Source: Sutcliffiella rhizosphaerae (lineage in GTDB: Bacteria; Bacillota; Bacilli; Bacillales; Bacillaceae_I). From it: a stretch of 64,000 bases of DNA. Every line of letters begins with the position of its first letter. The stretch's first letter is position 1. The position numbers and the translations under genes are program-made. The stretch covers positions 62,001 to 126,000 of the forward strand of contig NZ_CAKJTJ010000006.1 of NCBI RefSeq assembly GCF_917563925.1. The letters run 5' to 3'. This document shows positions 54,895 through 62,690 of the stretch, piece after piece. The notes under the pieces were generated by a model. The model saw only the letters and a list, made by a program, of their open reading frames with translations, searched no databases and had not been told where the DNA came from.

Positions 54895-55932
54895 ATGAAT
54901 AAATTACGTGTTGGCGTTGTAGGCTGTGGAAGTATTGCAAAACATCGTCATTTACCGGAGTATCATGCAAACCAAAACGTAGAGCTTGTGGCTTTATGTG
55001 ATGTCGTATTGGAGCGTGCTGAGCATGCTGTTGAAACTTACGGTGGTAAAGCTTACAGCAATTATCAAGAAATGATTGACCGTGAAGAGCTTGATATTGT
55101 TAGTGTCTGCACACCAAACTACTTACATGCACCAGTGTCTATTTATGCATCAAAATCTGGAGTACATGTTCTTTGTGAAAAACCGATGGCAACGTCTAAA
55201 GAAGAAGCGGATGAAATGATTGCAGCAGCGAAAGCATCCGGTACAAAACTTATGATTGCTCACAACCAACGTTTTGTACCTTCTCATCAAAAAGCAAGAC
55301 AGCTAATTGAGAGTGGAGAGGTAGGAAAGATTTACAGCTTCCGTACTGCATTTGGCCATCCTGGACCAGAAGGTTGGAGCGTAGACGGAAAAGACAGTTG
55401 GTTCTTCCGTAAAGAAGAAGCTTTCATCGGTGCTATGGGGGATCTTGGTGTCCATAAATCGGATTTGATGCGTTATCTTTTAGGAGAAGAAATCGTGGAA
55501 GTTGGAGCCTTTATTGAAACCTCTGCAAAAGAAAACACAGATGTGGATGATACAGCTGTTTGTGCACTTAAAACAGAAAGTGGTATCGTAGGAACACTTG
55601 CTGCAAGCTGGTCCTACAAACGTGAGGATAACTCAACGATTATCTATGCAGAAAAAGCAGTTTTACGTTTAGAAGACGATCCAACTCACTCTCTAGTTGT
55701 GCAATATGCAACAGGTGAGACTGTTCGTTATGAATTAGGAAAAATTCAAAGTAATGAGTCTGGTGGTCAGACTGGTTCTCATGTCGTTGACCATTTTGTT
55801 GAAAGCATTCTTGAAAACAAAGAAGTATTAGTGGACGGAAATGAAGGTAAGAATTCCTTAATGGTTATTTTAGGAGCTCTTGAGTCAAACGAAACGAAAC
55901 GAATTGTGAACATCCAAAACGATTTGAACTAA
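54895..55932 (+). CDS. Gfo/Idh/MocA-family sugar oxidoreductase
   Basis: The 345-residue enzyme has GVVGCGSIAKHRHLPEYHAN near the N-terminus, SVCTPNYLHAPVS, HVLCEKPMATSKEE near residue 95 and the AMGDLGVHKSDLMRYL region with the catalytic His. It probably interconverts a glycoside and its 3-keto form with NAD. ATG 54895 follows TTGGAGGAAA and lies 15 bases after ThuA. It differs clearly from the oxidoreductase at 49189. Confidence 0.9.
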   Translation: MNKLRVGVVGCGSIAKHRHLPEYHANQNVELVALCDVVLERAEHAVETYGGKAYSNYQEMIDREELDIVSVCTPNYLHAPVSIYASKSGVHVLCEKPMATSKEEADEMIAAAKASGTKLMIAHNQRFVPSHQKARQLIESGEVGKIYSFRTAFGHPGPEGWSVDGKDSWFFRKEEAFIGAMGDLGVHKSDLMRYLLGEEIVEVGAFIETSAKENTDVDDTAVCALKTESGIVGTLAASWSYKREDNSTIIYAEKAVLRLEDDPTHSLVVQYATGETVRYELGKIQSNESGGQTGSHVVDHFVESILENKEVLVDGNEGKNSLMVILGALESNETKRIVNIQNDLN

Positions 55933-55947
55933 GGAGTGTGTGTAGAG

Positions 55948-56916
55948 ATGAAACTTGGTGTATTTACCGTTCTTTTTGCTGATAAATCATTTACAGAAAT
56001 GCTTGACTATGTAAAGGCAGCGGGCCTCGATGCAGTAGAAATCGGTACCGGCTGTTACCCAGGCAACAAGCATTGCCCTCTTGATACACTTTTAGAAGAT
56101 GAAGGGGCAAGAAATGCATACATGGATGAAATTCACTCCCGTGGATTGCAAATTAGTGCATTCAGCTGCCATGGTAACCCTATCTCTCCCGATGATGCGT
56201 TTGCGAAAGAATCACATGAAACATTATTAAAAACAATTGACCTTGCTGCATTAACAGGAGTAGAAGTAGTAAACTGCTTCTCTGGAGTGCCTGGTGACAG
56301 CGAAACAGCAAAAGCTCCGAACTGGCCGGTAGCACCATGGCCGAATGAATATGGCGATGTTTTAACGTGGCAATGGGAAACAAAGCTTGTTCCATATTGG
56401 AAAGAGGTAGGGAAATATGCCGAGGAGCGCAACATCAAAATTGGTCTTGAGCTTCATGGTGGTTTCCTTGTCCACACACCACACACTATGTTAAAGCTAA
56501 GAGAATTAACTTCTCCAGCAATCGGTGCCAATCTTGATCCTAGTCACCTTTGGTGGCAAGGAATTGACCCAGTTGCTGCTATCAAAATTTTAGGAAAAGC
56601 TGGAGCAATCCATCATTTCCACGCAAAAGACACATACATTGATCAAGATAACGTGAACATGTACGGTTTAACTGACATGCAACCATACGGTGAAGTGCAA
56701 ACACGTGCTTGGAGCTTCCGTTCTGTTGGCTGTGGCCATAGTGTTCAAGAATGGTCAGATATGATGAGTGCTCTTCGCACTTACGGCTATGATTATGTAG
56801 TTAGTATCGAACACGAAGATCCAATCATGTCCATTGAAGAAGGCTTTGCACGTGCTGTGACAAACCTTCAATCCGTATTGATAAAAGAACAGCCGGCTGA
56901 CATGTGGTGGGTGTAA
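55948..56916 (+). CDS. Sugar-phosphate isomerase/epimerase-like TIM barrel protein
   Basis: The 322-residue AP-endonuclease-2-type TIM barrel has FTVLFADKSFTEMLDYVK, GLDAVEIGTGCYPGNKHCPL, ISAFSCHGNPISPD, IGLELHGGFLVHTPHTML, ANLDPSHLWWQGIDP, IHHFHAKDTYID and SIEHEDPIMS; the Glu, Asp, His and Glu are the metal ligands. Members isomerise sugars or act on 3-keto glycosides by elimination. ATG 55948 follows AAGGAG. It is 15 bases after the oxidoreductase. Confidence 0.88.
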   Translation: MKLGVFTVLFADKSFTEMLDYVKAAGLDAVEIGTGCYPGNKHCPLDTLLEDEGARNAYMDEIHSRGLQISAFSCHGNPISPDDAFAKESHETLLKTIDLAALTGVEVVNCFSGVPGDSETAKAPNWPVAPWPNEYGDVLTWQWETKLVPYWKEVGKYAEERNIKIGLELHGGFLVHTPHTMLKLRELTSPAIGANLDPSHLWWQGIDPVAAIKILGKAGAIHHFHAKDTYIDQDNVNMYGLTDMQPYGEVQTRAWSFRSVGCGHSVQEWSDMMSALRTYGYDYVVSIEHEDPIMSIEEGFARAVTNLQSVLIKEQPADMWWV

Positions 56917-56976
56917 TATTAAAAGGTAGCCAAGGGTTTGATACTCCTTGGTTACTGTTTTATGGAGGGATATGTG

Positions 56977-57735
56977 ATGAAACATAAAATTGCTGTACAG
57001 TTATATACAGTCAGGGACCTTTTGGAAGATGATTTTATTGGGGTTTTAAAGCAACTGAAGGAAATGGGATACAATGGCGTTGAAATGGCTGGATTATATG
57101 GTTATAAGGCAGAAGAAATTGCTAGTGCCCTAAAGGAATTAGGATTGGCTACAGCTGGCATGCATGTCGGTGTTGACAGACTTCGCGATGACCTGCCTGC
57201 TGTCTTGCATGAAGCAGAACTGTTCGGTACGAAGACTCTCGTTATGCCTTATGTAGTGGAACAAGACCGTAATACCGATTACTATATTTCATTAAAAGCG
57301 GAATTAAATAAGCTTGCTGCCAAACTTCAGAAGGATGGCTACCGTATTAGTTACCATAACCATGATTTTGAATTGGAAAACGACGTTAACGGAAAGCGTG
57401 CATTGGAATTTTTACTAGAGCCAAGTTCGGATAATTTGTTGCAAGCAGAACTCGATGTATATTGGGTGACGAAAGCTGGAAGTGACGTTATGGAATTTTT
57501 AGCGCCACTATCAGGACGTGTACCTACCTTACACATCAAAGATATGGCAGCAGGTGAAGAAGGTAGTTTTGCTGAAGTTGGTACAGGAGAGATTGATTTT
57601 AAACCAGTTATTCGCTGGGGAGAAGCAAACGGTGTCGAATGGTATATTGTGGAGCAAGATGTTTGCTCAGGCAACCCACTTGATAGTTTACGAGTCAGTA
57701 TCGGAAATTTACAAAAAATCATGGATGAACTTTAA
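56977..57735 (+). CDS. Sugar-phosphate isomerase/epimerase-like TIM barrel protein, second
   Basis: The 252-residue protein has IAVQLYTVRDLLEDDFIGVL, GYNGVEMAGLYGYKAEEI, YRISYHNHDFELEND, AELDVYWVTKAGSDVMEFL, TLHIKDMAAGEEGSFAEVGT and EWYIVEQDVCSGNPLDSL. It is of the IolE/hydroxypyruvate-isomerase-like type found beside Gfo/Idh/MocA enzymes. ATG 56977 follows GGAGGG. It ends the operon before a strong hairpin. Confidence 0.88.
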   Translation: MKHKIAVQLYTVRDLLEDDFIGVLKQLKEMGYNGVEMAGLYGYKAEEIASALKELGLATAGMHVGVDRLRDDLPAVLHEAELFGTKTLVMPYVVEQDRNTDYYISLKAELNKLAAKLQKDGYRISYHNHDFELENDVNGKRALEFLLEPSSDNLLQAELDVYWVTKAGSDVMEFLAPLSGRVPTLHIKDMAAGEEGSFAEVGTGEIDFKPVIRWGEANGVEWYIVEQDVCSGNPLDSLRVSIGNLQKIMDEL

Positions 57736-57743
57736 TAGAGTAC

Positions 57744-57781
57744 CATAGTAAAAGGCAGCTGAATAGCTGCCTTTTACTATG
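57744..57781 (+). terminator. Terminator of the thuA operon
   Basis: CATAGTAAAAGGCAGCT and AGCTGCCTTTTACTATG form a perfect 17-bp stem with a GAAT loop. The TTTTACTAT arm serves as the weak T-tract. Confidence 0.85.
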
Positions 57782-57845
57782 ATGCCCTACTTGAAACCTA
57801 TGCTCACTTTTGGACAAACTGGAAAAAATTCACTAATGTCATCAA

Positions 57846-58140
57846 CCAAAGCCTTTGTAACGCGAAAACTTGGGAAAATCAGAAATAGTATCTTCAATAA
57901 GAGTCTTTGCAACACGAAAACCGGGAAAACCCTGAATTAATGTCCACAAAGAGGGCCTTTGCAACACGAAAACCGGGAAAACCCTGAATTAGTGTCCACA
58001 AAGAGGGTCTTTGCAACACGAAAAATGGGAAAACCCTGAATTAGTGTCCACAAAGAGGGCTTTTGCAACAAGAAAAGTGGAAAAAACCAAAAATATTGTC
58101 TCAACCATAGTAACCATAGCTTTTTTAACACGAAAAAAAC
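57846..58140. repeat. Tandem repeat, 52 bp, about six copies
   Basis: The motif TTTGCAACACGAAAA starts at 57906, 57958, 58010 and 58062, exactly 52 bases apart, with decayed units at 57854 and 58122. The middle three units are nearly identical, including GGGAAAACCCTGAATTA and GTCCACAAAGAGGG. The outer units have diverged. There is no spacer diversity, so it is not a CRISPR. Confidence 0.9.
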
Positions 58141-58292
58141 TAAATCTATCCATCTCGGATTCAAGCTTCAAAAGTTTCAAAAATCTTAACTGTCAATCTT
58201 AAATATTCCAGGATAACTTCAAGTACCAATAACATTATACCCTCCGATGCCAAAGAATTTTCTGTTTTACATTCCCCTACCACCAAAACCAA

Positions 58293-58338
58293 AAGACCTA
58301 TGATTCCGCTTCACAAATTGAACGGTATCATAGGTCTT
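58293..58338 (-). terminator. Terminator of the GH35 gene
   Basis: AAGACCTATGATTCCG and CGGTATCATAGGTCTT form a 16-bp stem with one mismatch; on the minus strand it is followed by TTTGGTTTTGG. It lies 78 bases behind the minus-strand gene. Confidence 0.7.
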
Positions 58339-58415
58339 AAACTGAAAGCTATTCTTGCAGATTTTGTTGCTTTTTTGGACTGTACAAGTAAATTATCTTA
58401 CTCTTAAAAAAGCAA

Positions 58416-60839
58416 TTATGCAAATTTTACAACTAACTGATCATTTACTTTTGCATGCTTATTGGAAATAATGGTTACCTTATTATCTGCTCTCTCTACC
58501 AAATAATCTGGACTAGATTCCACTATTCTATCTGTTTCTAAACAAATGAAATCCTTGCTTTGTGTCAACCTAAATTCAATCGAATCGTTTGTAACATGCA
58601 TAATTTCTGCGGTTGAATGTGAAATTTTCACATTAGGCTTTTCAAGCACGACGTTTAGAGGTAGCATCACCCCGTCTTTATTTTGTAAAAGAATGCTACG
58701 TCCATCAAATAATTTCTCTCCATCTAAGGTAACATGAAGTTCTTTATCAAATCCATCAAGATTGAGCAGATGGATGAATCGTTCCCCCCCATTAGAAACG
58801 GATGTAGAGAAAATACCATGATATTCACAGTCATGAGTTAAACCTGGCACAGCTCCAAGGCGTTCTAGGGCAGAACTAATCAAGTCGATATCACAACGGT
58901 AGGCAGTTGCAAGAACAATCGCACGACCACCAGCATCTCCAACTTGTGCTTCAAATCCACAAACATCATCTGATTCTGTCACACGCATAATAGCTTCAGC
59001 ATTTGAGCTAATAGCGAATTTTTGACTGTAATACGTTCTGATTTCTGGTCGTGGTGCAGCCCAGCCATCTGCTGTCAATGACATATGATGACCATGCTCG
59101 TTAAAGGTTACCCCTTTGGAGGATACTCCAAGAGCATCTGCTAGTTCAGTGAAAGGTTTTCCTTCCATATCAAAAGTTGGCACTTCTCCATATAGAAAAA
59201 TTCCACCACCAGCTTTCAAATAGTTAGCAAGTTTAATCTGAACTTCACGATCCATATATCTTGCCGAAGGAAGAACTAGAGACTTCGTTTTTTCAGGAAC
59301 TAGATCTTTATTTTGCACGTCAACCGAACTGAAGCGGAATCCTGCAAGTAGCATAGCACGTGCAACAATTTCCCATGCTCCAGCGCCACGATGCATCGTA
59401 ATATTGTCCACAATTTCACGCATCTTTTCACTCTTTGGATAACGATACTCTGTCATATAGTAATCAGGGATAAATGCAAATGCGACAGAATCTCGATCTT
59501 CATCCATTGCAGCCAGCTTGTCACCAACAGCCATCATCGTTTTAATAGAACGTGCCATTCTTGGGAAAGTAAAATTCAGTTTACCTTCTGGGTTTACTGG
59601 AGCAGCAAATCCATGACGTTCACCTGTAGATGCAATTCTTCCATTTCCATCTCCACGGGCTTCATCCATCTGATAGTTATACCCACCAGTAAACAAGTAA
59701 TAATTAAGCAATCGATTTCCTTGGGCTACGCACATTCTTGTTTTAAAATCTGCTGCAGAAACATCATAGCGGCCTCCGAATGTTTCACCAAAATTACCGT
59801 CACCACAATTGAATTCAACAGAAGTTAAGGGCTGATCAGGATTATGGACGGCATCCATAAATCCATTTATTAAATAGAGGTCTTGAAAACTCTCCATGTT
59901 TAAATCACCAAAATAAATATCTGAACCTGACATATATCCTTCATCTTGGGTATATGTTTCATAAAGTTGAGAAATTCCAATAGGATAAGTTAAACCGCGA
60001 CCTCCACCTGTTCCATGGATATTAACGATAAATGGAACGTCTTTGACACCGAATTCTTCAGAATACTCACGTAAGATAGCGATATAACGGGTAAAACGAT
60101 TTCTCATATAATGACCTAAATCGCGCATTAGTTCAGCAGCATAGTCTTCTTTTGGTGAACGAATACCATTGACTCTATCTGAGCGATCACATAAATCAAA
60201 TGGATATCTTTCCAATAAAATAGCTTGTTCGTATTTTTCTTTAAGCCAGCGAACAAAGTCTTCTAAAAGCTGATCTGTTAAATCAGGGCAATTACTTACC
60301 CAAGATAGCATTCCAACTTCATTATCAAGCTGCACTCCTATTATATTGCCGTCATTTTGATATAAGCGAGGCTCTATAATTGCCATCACAGCTTCATACC
60401 ATTTCTTAGTTTCCTTTAAAAATCCTGGAGCTAAGTAGTCAAGTGTCGGTGTGGTAGCAGGGGTTCCGTCCCAACCAACTGGAACAATCTCCGGGTGCTT
60501 CTCTGCGACCCAATGAGGTATCCCTTCGTTTTTCATTTCAGCCATAATAAAAGGCCCTGGACGAGCAAAGAAGTAAAGGTCATTTTCCGCACAAAGATCA
60601 ATAAACGCACCAAGATCCAGTTCTGGTCGTGTATTGCCTATCAAGTCAACTTGTCCTTCAACAGGCTCATGACATAACCACGGAATATAAGTTGCAACAG
60701 CATTGCATCCAGCATCCTTTAATTTGTTAATACGATCCTGCCAATCCTCTCGCTGTAGTCGGTAATAATGAATTTCTCCGCACATAATGAGTGTCGGCTT
60801 TCCATTTATTACTATTTGCTTGTTTTTAATTTCAATCAT
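58416..60839 (-). CDS. GH35-family glycosidase or beta-1,2-glucosyltransferase
   Basis: The 807-residue protein has no signal peptide. The N-terminal TIM barrel shows CGEIHYYRLQREDWQDRINK, LKDAGCNAVATYIPWLCHEP, FFARPGPFIMAEMKNEGIPH and, near residue 173, IGVQLDNEVGML with the acid/base Glu. The nucleophile is probably the Glu of TSVEFNCGDGNFG near 342. Beta-sandwich domains follow. Most GH35 enzymes are beta-galactosidases; I recall a divergent GH35 branch acting as beta-1,2-glucosyltransferase, which would suit the GH94/GH3 context. AAAGGGATG precedes ATG 60839 on the minus strand. Two LacI-type sites and a near-cre lie upstream. Confidence 0.8.
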   Translation of the reverse strand: MIEIKNKQIVINGKPTLIMCGEIHYYRLQREDWQDRINKLKDAGCNAVATYIPWLCHEPVEGQVDLIGNTRPELDLGAFIDLCAENDLYFFARPGPFIMAEMKNEGIPHWVAEKHPEIVPVGWDGTPATTPTLDYLAPGFLKETKKWYEAVMAIIEPRLYQNDGNIIGVQLDNEVGMLSWVSNCPDLTDQLLEDFVRWLKEKYEQAILLERYPFDLCDRSDRVNGIRSPKEDYAAELMRDLGHYMRNRFTRYIAILREYSEEFGVKDVPFIVNIHGTGGGRGLTYPIGISQLYETYTQDEGYMSGSDIYFGDLNMESFQDLYLINGFMDAVHNPDQPLTSVEFNCGDGNFGETFGGRYDVSAADFKTRMCVAQGNRLLNYYLFTGGYNYQMDEARGDGNGRIASTGERHGFAAPVNPEGKLNFTFPRMARSIKTMMAVGDKLAAMDEDRDSVAFAFIPDYYMTEYRYPKSEKMREIVDNITMHRGAGAWEIVARAMLLAGFRFSSVDVQNKDLVPEKTKSLVLPSARYMDREVQIKLANYLKAGGGIFLYGEVPTFDMEGKPFTELADALGVSSKGVTFNEHGHHMSLTADGWAAPRPEIRTYYSQKFAISSNAEAIMRVTESDDVCGFEAQVGDAGGRAIVLATAYRCDIDLISSALERLGAVPGLTHDCEYHGIFSTSVSNGGERFIHLLNLDGFDKELHVTLDGEKLFDGRSILLQNKDGVMLPLNVVLEKPNVKISHSTAEIMHVTNDSIEFRLTQSKDFICLETDRIVESSPDYLVERADNKVTIISNKHAKVNDQLVVKFA

Positions 60840-60866
60840 GTATTTTCATCCCTTTATAAAAAGATA

Positions 60867-60882
60867 GAAAAGCGCTTACATA
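60867..60882. promoter_or_regulatory. Near-cre site in front of GH35
   Basis: On the minus strand ATGTAAGCGCTTTTCT matches the cre consensus except at one position. It lies 28 bases upstream of the start. Confidence 0.5.
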
Positions 60883-60896
60883 AAACGGTATAAAAC

Positions 60897-60906
60897 GAAA
60901 CGTTTC
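60897..60906. promoter_or_regulatory. LacI-type operator of the GH35 gene
   Basis: GAAACGTTTC palindrome 58 bases upstream of the GH35 start. Confidence 0.75.
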
Positions 60907-60951
60907 ACTTGGTATTTGCAAATACAATCGTAACATAATTATCAGTTTGTT

Positions 60952-60961
60952 GAAACGTTTT
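60952..60961. promoter_or_regulatory. Second LacI-type operator of the GH35 gene
   Basis: GAAACGTTTT is one base from the palindrome and lies 55 bases centre-to-centre from the site at 60897, a spacing compatible with looping. Confidence 0.6.
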
Positions 60962-61079
60962 TATCTAGGGGGAGAACTAGATAACCTGCTTGAAGTAGGT
61001 ATCAAGATTCTTTTATATTCCTCCATTTCCATAAATATGGCATAATAGAAGGAACTATTTTGAAAGTGAAGGTAATGCT

Positions 61080-61535
61080 ATGCTTGATGCACTGGTGTTT
61101 TTTTACCTCATTGTTCCGCTCGTTCACCTTATTCATGAAACAGGGCATGTCGTCATGGCGAAGCTTTATCATGTTAAGGGAACAAAAATAAGGATTGGAA
61201 TTGGACCGAAAGTAATGGAGTCTACTCTATTTGATACGAACTTTCGAATACATATCATACCATTTTTAGGCGGTTATTCGACAAATGACAGTGAGAAAGA
61301 ACTATCTCCTAAAGCAACGGTTTGGATTTCAGCAGGTGGGCCAATGTTCAATTTCATTTCCATCATATTTCTTTTTCCCTTCCTTACATCCTTTGAATTT
61401 TCTTATCATTACTTGTTTTTTCTATATAGTTTGTGGATTGGTGGAGTAAATTTACTTCCATTCAAACTATTCGATAAAAAATCAGATGGCTGGCAAATTG
61501 CCGCTTCTCTTATTACACTAATAAGAACAAGATAG
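61080..61535 (+). CDS. Small M50-type (site-2 protease-like) membrane protein
   Basis: The 151-residue protein shows the zinc motif HETGH near residue 20, IRIGIGPKVMESTLFDTNFR, IIPFLGGYSTND, SAGGPMFNFISIIFLFPFLT and NLLPFKLFDKKSDGWQI, which matches the NxxPxxxxDG box of M50 proteases. There are about three membrane segments. It is shorter than RseP/SpoIVFB relatives and has no PDZ domain. GAAGGTAATGCT precedes ATG 61080. The function is unknown. Confidence 0.75.
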   Translation: MLDALVFFYLIVPLVHLIHETGHVVMAKLYHVKGTKIRIGIGPKVMESTLFDTNFRIHIIPFLGGYSTNDSEKELSPKATVWISAGGPMFNFISIIFLFPFLTSFEFSYHYLFFLYSLWIGGVNLLPFKLFDKKSDGWQIAASLITLIRTR

Positions 61536-61552
61536 AAGAGGAGAGTGCTCGA

Positions 61553-62311
61553 ATGAAATATTTTATCGTTACAGGTGCTTCCAAGGGGCTTGGAGAAGCG
61601 ACAGTTCAGCAGTTGTTAAAAAAAGGTAATCATGTTATTTGTATTTCACGAACTGAGAATGAGAAATTAGAAGAGTTGGCAAATGCGAATGGGGCAGAAC
61701 TTTCTTTTCTTCAGGAAGATCTCACTAAGCATGAGCGAATAACCGGAATTGTACAGTACCTATTATCCAAAATAGAAGAGGATAATATGTTGGAGGAAGT
61801 ATATTTTATCAATAATGCAGGTATGGTTGATCCAATAAAGCCTGCTGGAAAAGCAGATGATAAAATGATTACCAAGGCCATCCATTTAAACTTATTAACA
61901 CCGATATTAATTACGAATGAATTTATTCGATTAACTGAAAGTTGGAATTGCAAAAAAGTAATCATTAATATAAGCTCAGGTGCAGCAAATCGACCAATTC
62001 ATGGGTGGAATACGTACTGCTCCACAAAAGCTGGGTTAGATATGTTTACCAAAACTGTAGGCTTAGAGCAAGGACAAGCAGCCTCTCCAACAACGATTCT
62101 CTCCTTTTCACCTGGTATCATGGATACAGAAATGCAAGGAGTTATTAGAAATTCTGATAAGGAAGACTTTGATAATATAGAGACATTTAAAACGTACTAT
62201 GAAGAAGGCCAATTAAGAAGCCCGTTTTTCGTGGCGGAGAAGCTGTTGGAACTGATTCTTTCTACCAATGTAGAAAATGGAAGAGTATATGATATTAAAG
62301 AATTTGTATAA
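61553..62311 (+). CDS. YueD-like SDR ((S)-benzoin-forming benzil reductase family)
   Basis: The 252-residue SDR has VTGASKGLGEATVQQLLKKG, CISRTENEKL with Arg favouring NADPH, FINNAGMVDPIKPAGKAD, NISSGAANRPIHGWNTYCST near residue 140 and SFSPGIMDTEMQGVIRNS. The order follows YueD of Bacillus, annotated as benzil reductase; the natural substrate is not known. AGAGGAGAG precedes ATG 61553. It starts 18 bases after the M50-like gene, so the two may be cotranscribed. Confidence 0.86.
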   Translation: MKYFIVTGASKGLGEATVQQLLKKGNHVICISRTENEKLEELANANGAELSFLQEDLTKHERITGIVQYLLSKIEEDNMLEEVYFINNAGMVDPIKPAGKADDKMITKAIHLNLLTPILITNEFIRLTESWNCKKVIINISSGAANRPIHGWNTYCSTKAGLDMFTKTVGLEQGQAASPTTILSFSPGIMDTEMQGVIRNSDKEDFDNIETFKTYYEEGQLRSPFFVAEKLLELILSTNVENGRVYDIKEFV

Positions 62312-62351
62312 GAAATAAGGATGCACCAGAAAAGGTGCATCCTTATTTCTT
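62310..62351. terminator. Bidirectional terminator between YueD-like gene and 65-aa gene
   Basis: AAGAAATAAGGATGCACC and GGTGCATCCTTATTTCTT form a perfect 18-bp stem with a loop of six. The T-rich right arm serves the plus strand and, by symmetry, the left arm serves the minus strand. Confidence 0.9.
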
Positions 62352-62540
62352 TACTACGGTATAAGAGAAGTTTTCGCCAACAGCACCATTGATTTGCGTA
62401 AGGTTGCCATGCTGGTCTTCTATGACAGCTTCCCCACTAAGGACTTTTTCATAGAGAGAAGGGTCTGTTTTCAGTAGAGCATGTTTTAAGGTAGCACCCT
62501 TAAATAGTTCAATAGATTTATTGTTTATTATTACATTCAT
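62343..62540 (-). CDS. Unknown 65-residue protein
   Basis: ATG 62540 has AGGAGGATAGTC just upstream on the minus strand; a longer frame from 62570 has no ribosome binding site. The sequence starts MNVIINNKSIELFKGATLKH and continues ALLKTDPSLYEKV, then GEAVIEDQHGNLTQINGAV. The order strand-turn-strand-helix is like a small beta-grasp domain, but I recognise no family. It has no signal peptide, membrane segment or Cys. It is divergent from the 5'-nucleotidase gene. Confidence 0.65.
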   Translation of the reverse strand: MNVIINNKSIELFKGATLKHALLKTDPSLYEKVLSGEAVIEDQHGNLTQINGAVGENFSYTVVKK

Positions 62541-62690
62541 GACTATCCTCCTGGTTTCTATAACATGCATTTACACTATTATGACAAAATATTAGTTATT
62601 TTACACTTTTTTCACGATAAGTTAATGAAAATTTAATAAATTTAAATTATAGTTTAATTGTGTGGAAATAAGTTTAATAGGAGGAAAGTT

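Noticed and set aside
57846-58140. CRISPR array
   Set aside because: The whole 52-bp unit is conserved, including what would be spacers, and no cas genes are near.
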